A stretch of DNA of 59,390 nt from Pseudomonadota bacterium. GTDB lineage: Bacteria > Pseudomonadota > Gammaproteobacteria > Burkholderiales > Burkholderiaceae_C. This document shows, piece after piece, positions 26,816-35,483 of this stretch. The stretch covers positions 1-59,390 of the forward strand of contig JAKOYD010000085.1 of the NCBI GenBank assembly GCA_029780695.1. The letters are read 5' to 3'. The first letter of the stretch is position 1, and each line of letters begins with the position of its first letter. The position numbers and the translations under genes are program-made. The notes beneath the pieces were generated by a model, which had not been told where the DNA came from, made no database searches, and was given only the letters and a program-made list of their open reading frames with translations.

Positions 26816-26947
26816 CGCTTCAGCGCGCCGACGGCGCCAACGCCCCGCACGCGATGAGCGTGACAGCGCCGCACCCACCACAGCGCAGCGCGGCGCGGCT
26901 TGATTGACCCCCCATCTTGCTGGTGGCCCAAGACTGGCGCGGGCCTG

Positions 26948-27892
26948 CTACTCTTTATTTTGTAGCGAACCGGCAGCGCTGCCAGCCGGCAAACCGAACG
27001 CCAGCGCCCCCATCGCCCCTTGCGCCAACTGGTACAGGCCGTAGACCACGCCCACGCCCACCGCCGCCGGCGCCGCCACGCCGAAGGGAGCCAGCGCGGC
27101 CACGGCGGCGGCTTCGCGCGTGCCCCAGCCGCCCACGCTGACGGGCAGCGCCGCCATCAAGAACACCGGCGCAACGGCAAACGCCCAGGCCCATGGCGAC
27201 AAGTGCACGCCCAGCGCCAGGCCGCCGCCGGCCAGCGCCGCCGCCGACAGCCCCTGCACCGCCGCCGAGGCCAGCGCCTGCCAGCGCAATTGGCGGTCGA
27301 AGTCGGGCCGCGCTGCCGCCGCACGCAGCGGCGCCAGCCAGCCTTGTCCGCCGCGCCGCAGCAACCGCGGCAGCGCCCACGGCAGTGCCAGCCACAACAG
27401 GGTGCCGGCGATCATCAGGGCAGCGAAGGCGGCCGGCGGCAACCGCAGCCAAGGCGCCAGCACGTCGGCGCACAGCGCGGCGCCCAGCCCGCCGATGGCG
27501 CACAGCATCCACAGGCCGCTCAGCCGGTCCAGCAGCACCGACCAGCTGGACGCGGCCGTGTCCTGACCCGCCCGCCGCAGCACCACGGCGCGGTAGACGT
27601 CGCCGCCCACCACGGCGCCCGGCAGCAAGGCGTTGAGGCCGATGGCCTGGAAGTACCAGCGCGTGGCGTCGCGCGCGCTGACCTCGGCGCCCAGCCAGCG
27701 CGCCAGCGCGCGCCAGCGCAGGGCCGACACGACGTTGGACGCGATGGCCGCCACCAGCCCCGCCGCCAGCCAGCCGGGGTGCGCCTGCCGCAGCTGCGCC
27801 AGCACACGCGCCGGGTCGGCCAGGGCGATCACGCCGGCCAGCAGCGCCAGGCCCAGCAGGGCGCGCAACAGGGCCTTGCGTGTGCGCTTCAC
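26948..27892 (-). CDS. flippase-like integral membrane protein (LPG synthase TM family)
   Basis: A 314-residue protein with about eight transmembrane helices, belonging to the lysylphosphatidylglycerol synthase TM / AglD-like family (UPF0104). Family marks include SNVVSALRWRAL and the later PVSVGGWGTREAA. It starts with GTG at 27892, overlapping the stop of the GT2 gene (GTGA). Members are often found with polyprenyl-phosphate glycosyltransferases and are proposed lipid or lipid-sugar flippases; moving a polyprenyl-phosphate sugar across the inner membrane is the likely but inferred role. Confidence 0.82.
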   Translation of the reverse strand: MKRTRKALLRALLGLALLAGVIALADPARVLAQLRQAHPGWLAAGLVAAIASNVVSALRWRALARWLGAEVSARDATRWYFQAIGLNALLPGAVVGGDVYRAVVLRRAGQDTAASSWSVLLDRLSGLWMLCAIGGLGAALCADVLAPWLRLPPAAFAALMIAGTLLWLALPWALPRLLRRGGQGWLAPLRAAAARPDFDRQLRWQALASAAVQGLSAAALAGGGLALGVHLSPWAWAFAVAPVFLMAALPVSVGGWGTREAAAVAALAPFGVAAPAAVGVGVVYGLYQLAQGAMGALAFGLPAGSAAGSLQNKE

Positions 27893-28920
27893 GCTATTGT
27901 TTCAGTAGCTGCCTGCGCTGTTGGGGCGGGCGCTGGGGCCATTGTTGACCCCTCATCCGGCACATATTCCTCGGCATGGAACTGCGCCGCGCCGCCGGCC
28001 TCGTGGTAGATGCGGGTCAGCAGCTCGCCGATCAGCCCGGCCACGATCATCTGCGCGCCCATCAGCACCAGCATCACCCCCACCAGCAGCAGCGGCCGCC
28101 CGCCGATGTCGTGTCCGAGCAGCTTGACGATGAGCAGCCACAGCAGGATCAGCCCGCCCGGCGCCGCCAGCCACAACCCCAGCCCGCCAAACGCGTGCAG
28201 CGGGCGCTGGCGGTAGCGCATGAAGAACACGATCAGGATCAGGTCAAGAATGACGCGAAAGGTGCGGTCGATGCCGTATTTGCTGACGCCGCGGGTGCGC
28301 GCGTGGTGGCGCACCGGCACCTCGGCGATGCGCGCGCCCGCTTCCTTGGCCAGCGAGGGGATGAAGCGGTGCAGCTCGCCATACAGGCGGATGCGGTCGA
28401 TGATGGGGCGGCGATAGGCCTTGAGCGCGCAGCCGTAGTCGTGCAGATGCACGCCGGTGGCGTTGGAAATCAGCTTGTTGGCGATGCGCGAGGGCAGCTT
28501 GCGCGAGATTTCGGCGTCCTGCCGGTCCTTGCGCCAGCCGCTGACCATGTCGACGTCGGGGTCGGTCTCCAGCCGCTGCAGCAGCAGGGGAATGTCGTCC
28601 GGCTCGTTCTGCAAGTCGGCGTCCAGCGTGACCACGTAGCGCCCGCGCACGCGGTCAAAGCCGGCCTGCAGCGCGCTGGACTGGCCGTAGTTGCGCGCCA
28701 GCAGCACCGGGCGCAGCCAGGGCCGGGTGGCGGCCAGTTCGCGCAGGCGGGCGCGGCTGCCGTCGGTCGACCCGTCGTCCACCGCCAACAGCTCGAAGCT
28801 GAGGGGCTGCGCCGCCATGGCCTGCGCGATGCGCTTCACCAGGTCGGGCAGGTTGTCGACCTCGTTGTAGATCGGCACGACGATGGAGACATCGGGCGTC
28901 GCGGTGCGGGCGAGTGGCAT
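27889..28920 (-). CDS. GT2 polyprenyl-phosphate glycosyltransferase
   Basis: A 343-residue DPM1/ArnC/RgtE-like enzyme. The GT-A N-terminal domain has VSIVVPIYNEVDNLP and the metal-binding LDADLQNEPDDIP. Two C-terminal transmembrane helices (about residues 235-310) anchor it in the inner membrane. Such enzymes put a sugar from a UDP-sugar onto polyprenyl phosphate. Start MPLARTATPDVSIV at 28920. It is coupled to the flippase-like gene and diverges from the GT39 gene. With a UDP-glucuronate epimerase next door, galacturonic or glucuronic acid is the likely sugar. Confidence 0.86.
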   Translation of the reverse strand: MPLARTATPDVSIVVPIYNEVDNLPDLVKRIAQAMAAQPLSFELLAVDDGSTDGSRARLRELAATRPWLRPVLLARNYGQSSALQAGFDRVRGRYVVTLDADLQNEPDDIPLLLQRLETDPDVDMVSGWRKDRQDAEISRKLPSRIANKLISNATGVHLHDYGCALKAYRRPIIDRIRLYGELHRFIPSLAKEAGARIAEVPVRHHARTRGVSKYGIDRTFRVILDLILIVFFMRYRQRPLHAFGGLGLWLAAPGGLILLWLLIVKLLGHDIGGRPLLLVGVMLVLMGAQMIVAGLIGELLTRIYHEAGGAAQFHAEEYVPDEGSTMAPAPAPTAQAATETIA

Positions 28921-29017
28921 GAACAGGGTTTTGGCGCGGCGGGATAATGGCCCGGATTGTGCCCTGCGGGGTCGGGCGGCCGTGGCACGCGCGATGCCGC
29001 CCGGGCCGGAGCCGTCC

Positions 29018-30529
29018 ATGAACACCGCCACCGCGTCCGCCCCACCTTTGTCACGCTCGCCCATCGACCCCCCGCTGTTCTGGCTGCTGGCGATGACGCT
29101 GGCGCACGTGGCCGTGCGCGTGGCCGTGTCGCCCGCGCTGAAGTGGGACGAGGCCGAGCAGATGCTGTGGTCGCAGCAGCTGGCGCTGGGCTACGGCGCG
29201 CAGCCGCCTCTCTACACCTGGCTGCAATGGGGCGTCAACGTGCTGGTGGGGCCTTCGGTGCTGGCGCTGGCGCTGCTCAAGCAGGCGCTGCTGGCGCTGG
29301 CCTACGTGTTCATGTACCTGGCGGGGCGCGAACTGCTGGGCCCGCGCGGCGCGTTCTGGGCGTCGGCCAGCATGTTGCTGCTGCCGCCGCTGGGCTGGTA
29401 TTCGATCCGCGACCAGACGCACACGGTGCTCGTCACCGCCATGGCCTGCGCCGCCTGGTGGCTGCTGCTGCGCATCGTGCGGCGGCCGCGCGCGGCCGAC
29501 TTTGCATGGCTAGGGCTGGTCTGCGGTTGCGGGCTGCTGGCCAAGTACAGCTTTGCGCTGGTGATGGCGGCCATGCTGGCGGCCGCGCTGTCGATACCGG
29601 AAAGCCGCCGCGCGCTGCTGTCGCGCGGCGGGTGGTGGGCGCCGCTGGTGTGCGTGCTGGTGGTGCTGCCGCACGCGTGGTGGTTGCTGGGGCATGTGCA
29701 CGAGGCCACGGGCGAAACGGTCGGCAAGCTGCAGATCAGCGCCGAGCGCGCGCCCGTGCAGGGTGTGGCCCGGCTGATCGAGGGCGTGGCCGGCACGCTG
29801 GTGCTGTGGGCGGCCGTCGCGCTGTGGGCGTTTCGCGGTGACGCGTGGCGCGGCGGGGCGGCGCCGGCGTCGCCCTGGGCGCAGCGCGTGTTCGTGCGCT
29901 ACCTGGCTGGGGTGGCGCTGGCGCTGACCGGCATGGTGCTGGTGGCGGGTGTCAGCGGCCTCAAGGGCCGGTGGCTGCTGCCGCTGCTGTGCATGGTGCC
30001 GCTGGCCGCCTTTGCGGCCCGACCGGCGCTGCAGCAGCACCCGCGCGGGCGGCGCTACACCGCCGCCATCGCGGTGGTGGCCGTGACGATCCTGATCGCG
30101 GCGGGCATCCGCCCCTGGTTCAGCGGGCTGCGCGGCGAAGTCGATGAGCTGAACCACCCGGCTGTCGAGCTGGCACAGGCGCTGCGCGCGGCGGGCTACG
30201 ACGGTGTCAGCCCCATCATTGCCGCCGACCACATGATGGCCGGCCTGCTGCGCACGCGTTTCCCGCAGGCGGCGGTGGACGCCTGCACGTCCGAAGAAGA
30301 AGACGTGCGCGCCTGCGTCAAGGCCGACGTGGCGCGGGCGCAGGCCGCCGGGCGCGGCTGGCTGCTGATCTCGCGCGCCGACCGGGTCGAGCCCGGCTGG
30401 TGGGACAAGGCCGCGCTGGCGCCCGCCGGCCCGCCGCAGACGCTCATGCTGCCGCTGCACATGGTGCGCGAAGGCACGGCCCCCGCCCAGTACCACTACC
30501 GCTGGCACGCAGCCGGCGCGCCGTCATGA
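29018..30529 (+). CDS. GT39/ArnT-like membrane glycosyltransferase
   Basis: A 503-residue GT-C enzyme with about ten transmembrane helices. The acidic pair in the first periplasmic loop (KWDEAEQMLW) is the family's catalytic/metal site. These enzymes take a sugar from a polyprenyl-phosphate donor and place it on lipid A, core LPS or proteins in the periplasm (ArnT, RgtA-D). Start chosen at MNTATASAPP (29018); an ATG eight codons upstream is possible. Its stop overlaps the start of the epimerase gene by ATGA. Confidence 0.85.
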   Translation: MNTATASAPPLSRSPIDPPLFWLLAMTLAHVAVRVAVSPALKWDEAEQMLWSQQLALGYGAQPPLYTWLQWGVNVLVGPSVLALALLKQALLALAYVFMYLAGRELLGPRGAFWASASMLLLPPLGWYSIRDQTHTVLVTAMACAAWWLLLRIVRRPRAADFAWLGLVCGCGLLAKYSFALVMAAMLAAALSIPESRRALLSRGGWWAPLVCVLVVLPHAWWLLGHVHEATGETVGKLQISAERAPVQGVARLIEGVAGTLVLWAAVALWAFRGDAWRGGAAPASPWAQRVFVRYLAGVALALTGMVLVAGVSGLKGRWLLPLLCMVPLAAFAARPALQQHPRGRRYTAAIAVVAVTILIAAGIRPWFSGLRGEVDELNHPAVELAQALRAAGYDGVSPIIAADHMMAGLLRTRFPQAAVDACTSEEEDVRACVKADVARAQAAGRGWLLISRADRVEPGWWDKAALAPAGPPQTLMLPLHMVREGTAPAQYHYRWHAAGAPS

Positions 30530-31563
30530 GCACCCTTCTGGTCACCGGCTGCGCCGGCTTCATCGGCATGCATTGCACCGAGGCGCTGCTGGCGCGCGGC
30601 GACACCGTGGTCGGCATCGACAACCTCAACGCCTACTACGACCCGGCGCTGAAGCAGGCGCGCCTGGCGCGGCTGCAGGCGCACCCGCGCTTCACGTTCG
30701 AGCGCGCTGACGTGGCCGACCGCGCCGCCCTGCGCACGCTGTTCGCGCGCGTGCGGCCGCAGCGCGTGCTGCACCTGGCCGCGCAGGCCGGCGTGCGCCA
30801 TTCCATTGACCAGCCGGCCGACTACACCGACAGCAACCTGCTCGGCTTCGCCCACGTGCTGGAAGGCTGCCGCGCCGCGCAGGTCGCGCACCTGGTGTTC
30901 GCCAGTTCGTCCAGCGTGTACGGCGGCAACGCCCGGCTGCCGTATGCCGAGCGCGATGCGGTGGACCACCCCATCAGCTACTACGCCGCCACCAAGAAAG
31001 CCAACGAGGTGATGGCGCACAGCTACGCGCACCTGTACGGCCTTCCGACCACCGGCCTGCGCTTCTTCACCGTGTACGGTCCCTGGGGCCGGCCCGACAT
31101 GGCGCTGTTCAAGTTCACCCGCGCCATGCTGGCCGGCGAGCCGATCGACGTCTACGGCAACGGCCAGCTGGTGCGCGACTTCACCTACATCGACGACATC
31201 GTGCAGGGCGTGCTGCGCGTGCTGGACAAGCCCGCCACGCCCGACGCCGCCTTCGACCCGCTGGCGCCCGACCCTTCCACCGCGCGCGCGCCCTACCGCA
31301 TCTTCAACATCGGCAACGCCCAGCCGACCGTGCTGATGGACTACATCGGCGCGCTCGAAGCCGCGCTCGGCACCCCCGCGCGCAAGCGCCTGCTGCCCAT
31401 GCAGCCCGGCGACGTGCACAGCACCGCGGCGGACACGTCGGCGCTGCGCGCGTGGGTGGGATTTGCACCGTCAACGCCCGTTCACGAGGGCGTGGCACGC
31501 TTTGTGGCGTGGTACCGCGAGTTTTATGAAGCCAACAGCCGGATGCAGAGGACGCGAAGATGA
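30526..31563 (+). CDS. UDP-glucuronate 4-epimerase-like NAD-dependent epimerase
   Basis: A 345-residue extended SDR. GCAGFIG (NAD binding) is at residues 8-14, then SSSSVYGGN, YYAATKKANEV (Tyr/Lys pair) and FFTVYGPWGRPDMA, a pattern typical of UDP-glucuronate 4-epimerases (LpsL/WbnF-like) that make UDP-galacturonate. Translation is coupled to the GT39 gene. The last dozen codons lie inside the left arm of a long inverted repeat, so the C-terminus (MQRTRR) is probably repeat-derived. UDP-glucose dehydrogenase follows. Confidence 0.88.
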   Translation: MSTLLVTGCAGFIGMHCTEALLARGDTVVGIDNLNAYYDPALKQARLARLQAHPRFTFERADVADRAALRTLFARVRPQRVLHLAAQAGVRHSIDQPADYTDSNLLGFAHVLEGCRAAQVAHLVFASSSSVYGGNARLPYAERDAVDHPISYYAATKKANEVMAHSYAHLYGLPTTGLRFFTVYGPWGRPDMALFKFTRAMLAGEPIDVYGNGQLVRDFTYIDDIVQGVLRVLDKPATPDAAFDPLAPDPSTARAPYRIFNIGNAQPTVLMDYIGALEAALGTPARKRLLPMQPGDVHSTAADTSALRAWVGFAPSTPVHEGVARFVAWYREFYEANSRMQRTRR

Positions 31564-31651
31564 CGCGAAGGACGCGAAAGAACAGCCCAAAAAATCTTGG
31601 TTTTCTTTTTCGCGTCCTTCGCGAATCCTTTGCGTCCTTCGCGTCCGGCTG
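31534..31651. repeat. long imperfect inverted repeat across the epimerase 3' end
   Basis: Left arm 31534-31580 (AACAGCCGG...GACGCGAAGGACGCGAAAG) and right arm 31605-31651 (TTTTCGCGTCCTTCGCG...CGCGTCCGGCTGTT) pair over about 45 bases with few mismatches, around an AT-rich loop. The arms consist of GGACGCGAA-type units. It separates the epimerase from UDP-glucose dehydrogenase and could act as a strong hairpin or terminator. Confidence 0.75.
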
Positions 31652-31680
31652 TTTTCAAACTTTTCCAAGCCTGAATTGAC

Positions 31681-33021
31681 ATGAAAGTCACCGTTTTCGG
31701 CACCGGCTACGTCGGCCTCGTCCAGGGCGCCGTGCTGGCCGACGTGGGGCACGACGTGGTGTGCGTGGACATCGACGCCGCCAAGGTCGCCGCGCTGCAG
31801 GCCGGCCGCATTCCGATTCACGAACCAGGGCTGGAGCCGCTGGTGCACGCCAACCTAGCGGCCAGTCGGCTGCGCTTTACCACCGACGCCGCGCTGGGCG
31901 TGGCGCACGGCGACCTGCTGTTCCTGGCCGTCGGCACGCCGCCCGACGAGGACGGCAGCGCCGATCTGCAGCACGTGCTGGCGGTGGCGCGCACCATCGC
32001 CACCCACATGCAGGCGCCGCGCACCCTCGTCAACAAATCCACCGTGCCGGTGGGCACCGCCGACCGCGTGGCCGACGCCGTGCGCGCCGTGCTGGCCGAG
32101 CGCGGCGCGAGCATCGCGTTCGAGGTCGTCTCCAACCCCGAATTCCTGAAGGAAGGCGCGGCCGTGGCCGACTGCATGCGGCCCGACCGCATCGTCGTCG
32201 GCACGGCCAGCGCCGCGGCCGAGCGCCAGTTGCGCGAGCTGTACGCGCCCTTCAACCGCAACCACGACCGCATGGTGGTGATGGACGTGAAGAGCGCCGA
32301 GCTGACCAAGTACGCCGCCAACGCCATGCTGGCCACCAAGATCAGCTTCATCAACGAAATGGCGGGCCTGGCCGAGCGCCTGGGCGCCGACATCGAGGCG
32401 GTGCGCCGCGGCATCGGCAGCGACCCGCGCATCGGCTACCACTTCATCTACCCCGGCGCGGGCTATGGCGGCAGCTGCTTCCCCAAGGACGTCAAGGCGC
32501 TCATCCACACCGCGCAGTCGGTCGGCTTCGAGCCGCAGGTGCTGCAGGCCGTCGAGCGCCGCAACGACGCCCAGCGCCGCGTGCTGCCCGAGCGCATCGT
32601 GGCGCACTACGGCGGCAGCCTGGCCGGGCGCACCATCGCCGTGTGGGGGCTGGCCTTCAAGCCCGACACCGACGACATGCGCGAAGCGCCCAGCCGCGAC
32701 CTGCTGCAGGGCCTGTGGGCCGCGGGCGCGCAGGTGCGGGCGCACGACCCGGTCGCCATGGAGGAAGCGCGCCGCGTCTTCGGCGCGCGGGCTGACCTGG
32801 TGCTGTGCGACACGCCCATGCAGGCACTGCAAGGCGCCGACGCGCTGGCCATCGTCACCGAATGGAAGGCCTTCCGCGTGCCCGACTTCGCGCAGATGGC
32901 GCGCCTGCTGAAGGACCGCATCGTGTTCGACGGGCGCAACCTGTACGAGCCGGCGGTGCTGGCGCGGCACGGCCTGGCCTACCACGCCATCGGCCGGCCG
33001 GCAGTGCTGCACAGCGCTTGA
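31681..33021 (+). CDS. ugd: UDP-glucose 6-dehydrogenase
   Basis: A 446-residue UDP-glucose/GDP-mannose dehydrogenase. The NAD site is [18 protein letters not shown], family segment [11 protein letters not shown], and the catalytic cysteine is in [14 protein letters not shown]. It makes UDP-glucuronate from UDP-glucose, feeding the adjacent epimerase and the polyprenyl-phosphate route. The gap to the epimerase (117 bp) is filled by a long inverted repeat; a family A repeat follows its stop. Confidence 0.95.
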   Translation: MKVTVFGTGYVGLVQGAVLADVGHDVVCVDIDAAKVAALQAGRIPIHEPGLEPLVHANLAASRLRFTTDAALGVAHGDLLFLAVGTPPDEDGSADLQHVLAVARTIATHMQAPRTLVNKSTVPVGTADRVADAVRAVLAERGASIAFEVVSNPEFLKEGAAVADCMRPDRIVVGTASAAAERQLRELYAPFNRNHDRMVVMDVKSAELTKYAANAMLATKISFINEMAGLAERLGADIEAVRRGIGSDPRIGYHFIYPGAGYGGSCFPKDVKALIHTAQSVGFEPQVLQAVERRNDAQRRVLPERIVAHYGGSLAGRTIAVWGLAFKPDTDDMREAPSRDLLQGLWAAGAQVRAHDPVAMEEARRVFGARADLVLCDTPMQALQGADALAIVTEWKAFRVPDFAQMARLLKDRIVFDGRNLYEPAVLARHGLAYHAIGRPAVLHSA

Positions 33022-33077
33022 TGCTACAAATAAGATAGCTGTTTGCGCTTTTACAGCAAGCGCTGCGCCCGTTTTTC
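33022..33077. repeat. palindromic repeat, family A
   Basis: GCTACAAATAAGATAGCTGT, TTGCGCTTTTACAGCAAGCG and CTGCGCCCGTTTTTC fill the gap between ugd and hyi, ending just before the hyi ribosome site. Opposite orientation to the copies at 5952 and 18820. Confidence 0.75.
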
Positions 33078-33089
33078 ATTGAGATTTCC

Positions 33090-33941
33090 ATGCCCCGCTT
33101 CGCCGCCAACCTGAGCCTGATGTATCCCGAGCTGCCGTTCCTCGACCGCTTCGAGGCGGCGGCGCGCGATGGCTTCGAGGCGGTGGAATACCTGTTTCCG
33201 TACGCCTTCGACGCCGCCGAGATCGTGGCCCGCCTGAAGGCCCACCGCCTGCAGCAGGTGCTGTTCAACGCGCCGCCCGGCGGCACCGATGCGGCGTCCA
33301 TCGACGCCGCCTGGGCCGCTGGTGCACGCGGCACCGCCAGCGTGCCGGGGCGCGAGGCCGAGTTCCGCGCCGGCGTGCAACTGGCGCTGCGCTATGCCGA
33401 CGCGCTGGATTGCCCGCGCATCCACTGCATGGCGGGTTTGCTGGATGAATCGGCCGCTGGCGCACGCCAGACAAGCGCAGCACGCTCTGTTTATGTGAGC
33501 AACCTGCGCTGGGCTGCGGCCGAAGCGGCCAAGTCCGGCCGCGCCATCCTGATCGAGCCGATCAACCCGCGCGACATGCCGGGCTACTTTCTCAACCGCC
33601 AGGACGAGGCGCACGCCATCGTGCAGGAAGTCGGTGCGCCCAATCTTCAGGTGCAGATGGACCTGTACCACTGCCAGATCGTCGAGGGCGACGTGGCGAT
33701 GAAGATCCGCCAGTACCTGCCCACCGGCCGCGTCGGTCACCTCCAGATCGCCGGTGTGCCCGAGCGGCAGGAGCCGGACGTGGGCGAACTGAACTACGGC
33801 TACCTGTTCGATGTGATCGACGACGTGAGCGCGCAGTGCGGCTGGGCCGGCTGGCTGGGCTGCGAGTACCGGCCGCGCTGGGGCGGCGAGCCTCAGGGCA
33901 CCTCGCGCGGGCTGGACTGGCTGCGCCGGCGGGCCGGTTGA
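33090..33941 (+). CDS. hyi: hydroxypyruvate isomerase
   Basis: A 283-residue TIM-barrel protein of the Hyi family (usual length about 260), interconverting hydroxypyruvate and tartronate semialdehyde. It starts [20 protein letters not shown], has the acidic catalytic/metal segment [15 protein letters not shown] and ends with GCEYRPRW. Residues about 119-133 ([15 protein letters not shown]) interrupt the usual HCMAG...YVSNLRWAA segment and are encoded by DNA resembling the family A repeat. Glyoxylate carboligase and tartronate semialdehyde reductase genes are not adjacent. Confidence 0.9.
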   Translation: MPRFAANLSLMYPELPFLDRFEAAARDGFEAVEYLFPYAFDAAEIVARLKAHRLQQVLFNAPPGGTDAASIDAAWAAGARGTASVPGREAEFRAGVQLALRYADALDCPRIHCMAGLLDESAAGARQTSAARSVYVSNLRWAAAEAAKSGRAILIEPINPRDMPGYFLNRQDEAHAIVQEVGAPNLQVQMDLYHCQIVEGDVAMKIRQYLPTGRVGHLQIAGVPERQEPDVGELNYGYLFDVIDDVSAQCGWAGWLGCEYRPRWGGEPQGTSRGLDWLRRRAG

Positions 33942-34147
33942 CGTCGCCTGATCGCCGGTCATCATCCGCGCCCATGGTGTAACTCGACGAAACCGCTGTT
34001 TTTGGGCGGTGTCGGCGCGCGCTTGTCCTACGTCGCCATCGGGCGCGGCTGGATAACTTGGGGCCAAGCCACTTGGCCGCTGTTGAAGGCGGCGCCGACT
34101 CGGCACTGCGAATGCGACCTCCCTTGAACTGACGCCTCGGAGTCCCC

Positions 34148-34747
34148 ATGACCTTTCACACTCTTGCCCTGGCGCGCAACGCACGCGTGCTGATCGCGGT
34201 GGCCGTGGCCGCGCTGGGCGCGGGCAGCGCGCTGGCGGAAAAGCCGCCCTGGGCCGGTGGCGAAGGCAAAGGCCGGGGCGACGCGCCGCCCGGCCAGATG
34301 AAACACCGCAACGACGACGCGCCGGGCCGCATGAAGCACGACGACGCCCGGCGCGACCGCTGGCAGCACGAGGAGCCGCGCCGGGCACGCGCGGACCGCG
34401 ACCGGCGCGCGCCACCGGGTGCCGTGCACCCTGGTAGCCATTTCAATGACACGCAGCGGCGCCAGGTTCGCCAGTGGTACGGCGACCAGTACCGCGCCGG
34501 CCACTGTCCACCCGGCCTGGCGAAAAAGCACAACGGCTGCATGCCCCCGGGTCAGGCCAAGAAATGGCGCGTCGGCCATGTGTTGCCGGCCAGCGTGACC
34601 TACTACGCCGTGCCGCAGCCGGTGCTGGTGCAACTCGGTCCGCCGCCGGCGGGCTACCGCTATGTGCGCGTGGCCGACGACATCCTGTTGCTGTCCCTCG
34701 GCACGCGCATGGTGATCGATGCCATCACCAACCTGGGTGGGTTTTAA
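34148..34747 (+). CDS. CigR-like secreted protein (RcnB-type domain)
   Basis: A 199-residue protein with a signal peptide (to about residue 30, SALA-EK), a charged low-complexity middle (repeats of PPGQMKHR / PGRMKHDD, residues about 35-95), and a C-terminal domain (GCMPPGQAKKWRVGHVLP...LGPPPAGYRYVRVADDILLLSLGTRMVIDAI) that matches the CigR / RcnB-like family. CigR was named as an anti-virulence factor in Salmonella; related proteins in environmental bacteria have unknown roles. Periplasmic or membrane-bound by its signal. The 206-bp region upstream shows no gene. Confidence 0.78.
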   Translation: MTFHTLALARNARVLIAVAVAALGAGSALAEKPPWAGGEGKGRGDAPPGQMKHRNDDAPGRMKHDDARRDRWQHEEPRRARADRDRRAPPGAVHPGSHFNDTQRRQVRQWYGDQYRAGHCPPGLAKKHNGCMPPGQAKKWRVGHVLPASVTYYAVPQPVLVQLGPPPAGYRYVRVADDILLLSLGTRMVIDAITNLGGF

Positions 34748-34813
34748 GCCGTGGGCGGGATGACGTCGGATTGGCGTGGATGCCGCCGCGCCATGACGGA
34801 GAATGACGCCACC

Positions 34814-35404
34814 ATGACCCCACTGAACCGCCGCCACTGCCACCAACTGCTCGGCGCCGCCGCCCTGGGCGCCCTGTTTCCCGGCCTCACGGCCTGCGCG
34901 GCGGGCGGGGGCGGCATGCCGGGGTACACCGTGTCGCAGCAGCGGCTGAACGAGCTGGTGGCACGCAGCTTTCCCGTCACGCGCCCGCTGGTCGGCGGCC
35001 TGGCCGACCTGACCCTGTCGTCGCCCCGCCTGGGCCTGCTGCCGGCGTCCAACCGCATCGCCACGGCATTCGACCTGGCGCTGGCCGAGCGCATTGCCGG
35101 CACACGCTACAGCGGCGGCATCGACCTGGATTACGGCCTGCGCTTTGACATGCAGGAAGGCGCTGTGCGCATGGCCGACGTGCGCGTCAACCGGCTGGCC
35201 ATCGACCAGCTGCCGCGCGCCCAGCAGCAACTGGTGTCGCGCTACGCCCCCGGCATTGCCGAGCAGCTGCTGCAGAACATGGTGCTGTACCGCCTGCCGC
35301 CCGAGCAGATGGCGCTGGCGCGCAACCTGGGCTGGACGGGCGCCGCGCTGCGCGTGCTGCCCGACGGCCTGCGCATCGACATGGGGCCGGGCGGCGTTCG
35401 CTGA
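34814..35404 (+). CDS. DUF1439-type lipoprotein (YceB-like)
   Basis: A 196-residue protein. The N-terminus NRRHCHQLLGAAALGALFPGL ends in the lipobox LTAC, with an RR pair that could also be read by the Tat system. The remainder (YTVSQQRLNELVARSFPVTRPLVGGLADLTLSSPRLGLLP...) matches the DUF1439/YceB fold of lipid-binding-like tubular proteins. Start 34814 gives a compact signal peptide; ATG 34793 is also in frame. Its stop codon lies inside the small hairpin TGATTTC-GACT-GAAATCA (35402-35419). Confidence 0.78.
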   Translation: MTPLNRRHCHQLLGAAALGALFPGLTACAAGGGGMPGYTVSQQRLNELVARSFPVTRPLVGGLADLTLSSPRLGLLPASNRIATAFDLALAERIAGTRYSGGIDLDYGLRFDMQEGAVRMADVRVNRLAIDQLPRAQQQLVSRYAPGIAEQLLQNMVLYRLPPEQMALARNLGWTGAALRVLPDGLRIDMGPGGVR

Positions 35405-35462
35405 TTTCGACTGAAATCAGGCTGCAGCGCCCGACCACCGGGCGCAAGCAGCTATCAAAAAC
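35402..35462. repeat. hairpin plus palindromic repeat, family A
   Basis: First a perfect 7-bp hairpin TGATTTC / GAAATCA with loop GACT that includes the lipoprotein gene's stop, then GCTGCAGCGCCCGACCACC, GGGCGCAAGCAGCTATCAAA. It lies between two converging genes, so it may end transcription in both directions. Confidence 0.7.
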
Positions 35463-35483
35463 GCAGCGATGGCGCTGCGCCGT

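Noticed and set aside
33942..34147. Possible ECF-sigma promoter before the CigR-like gene (GGATAACTT near 34050)
   Set aside because: No matching -10 element at a suitable distance could be found.
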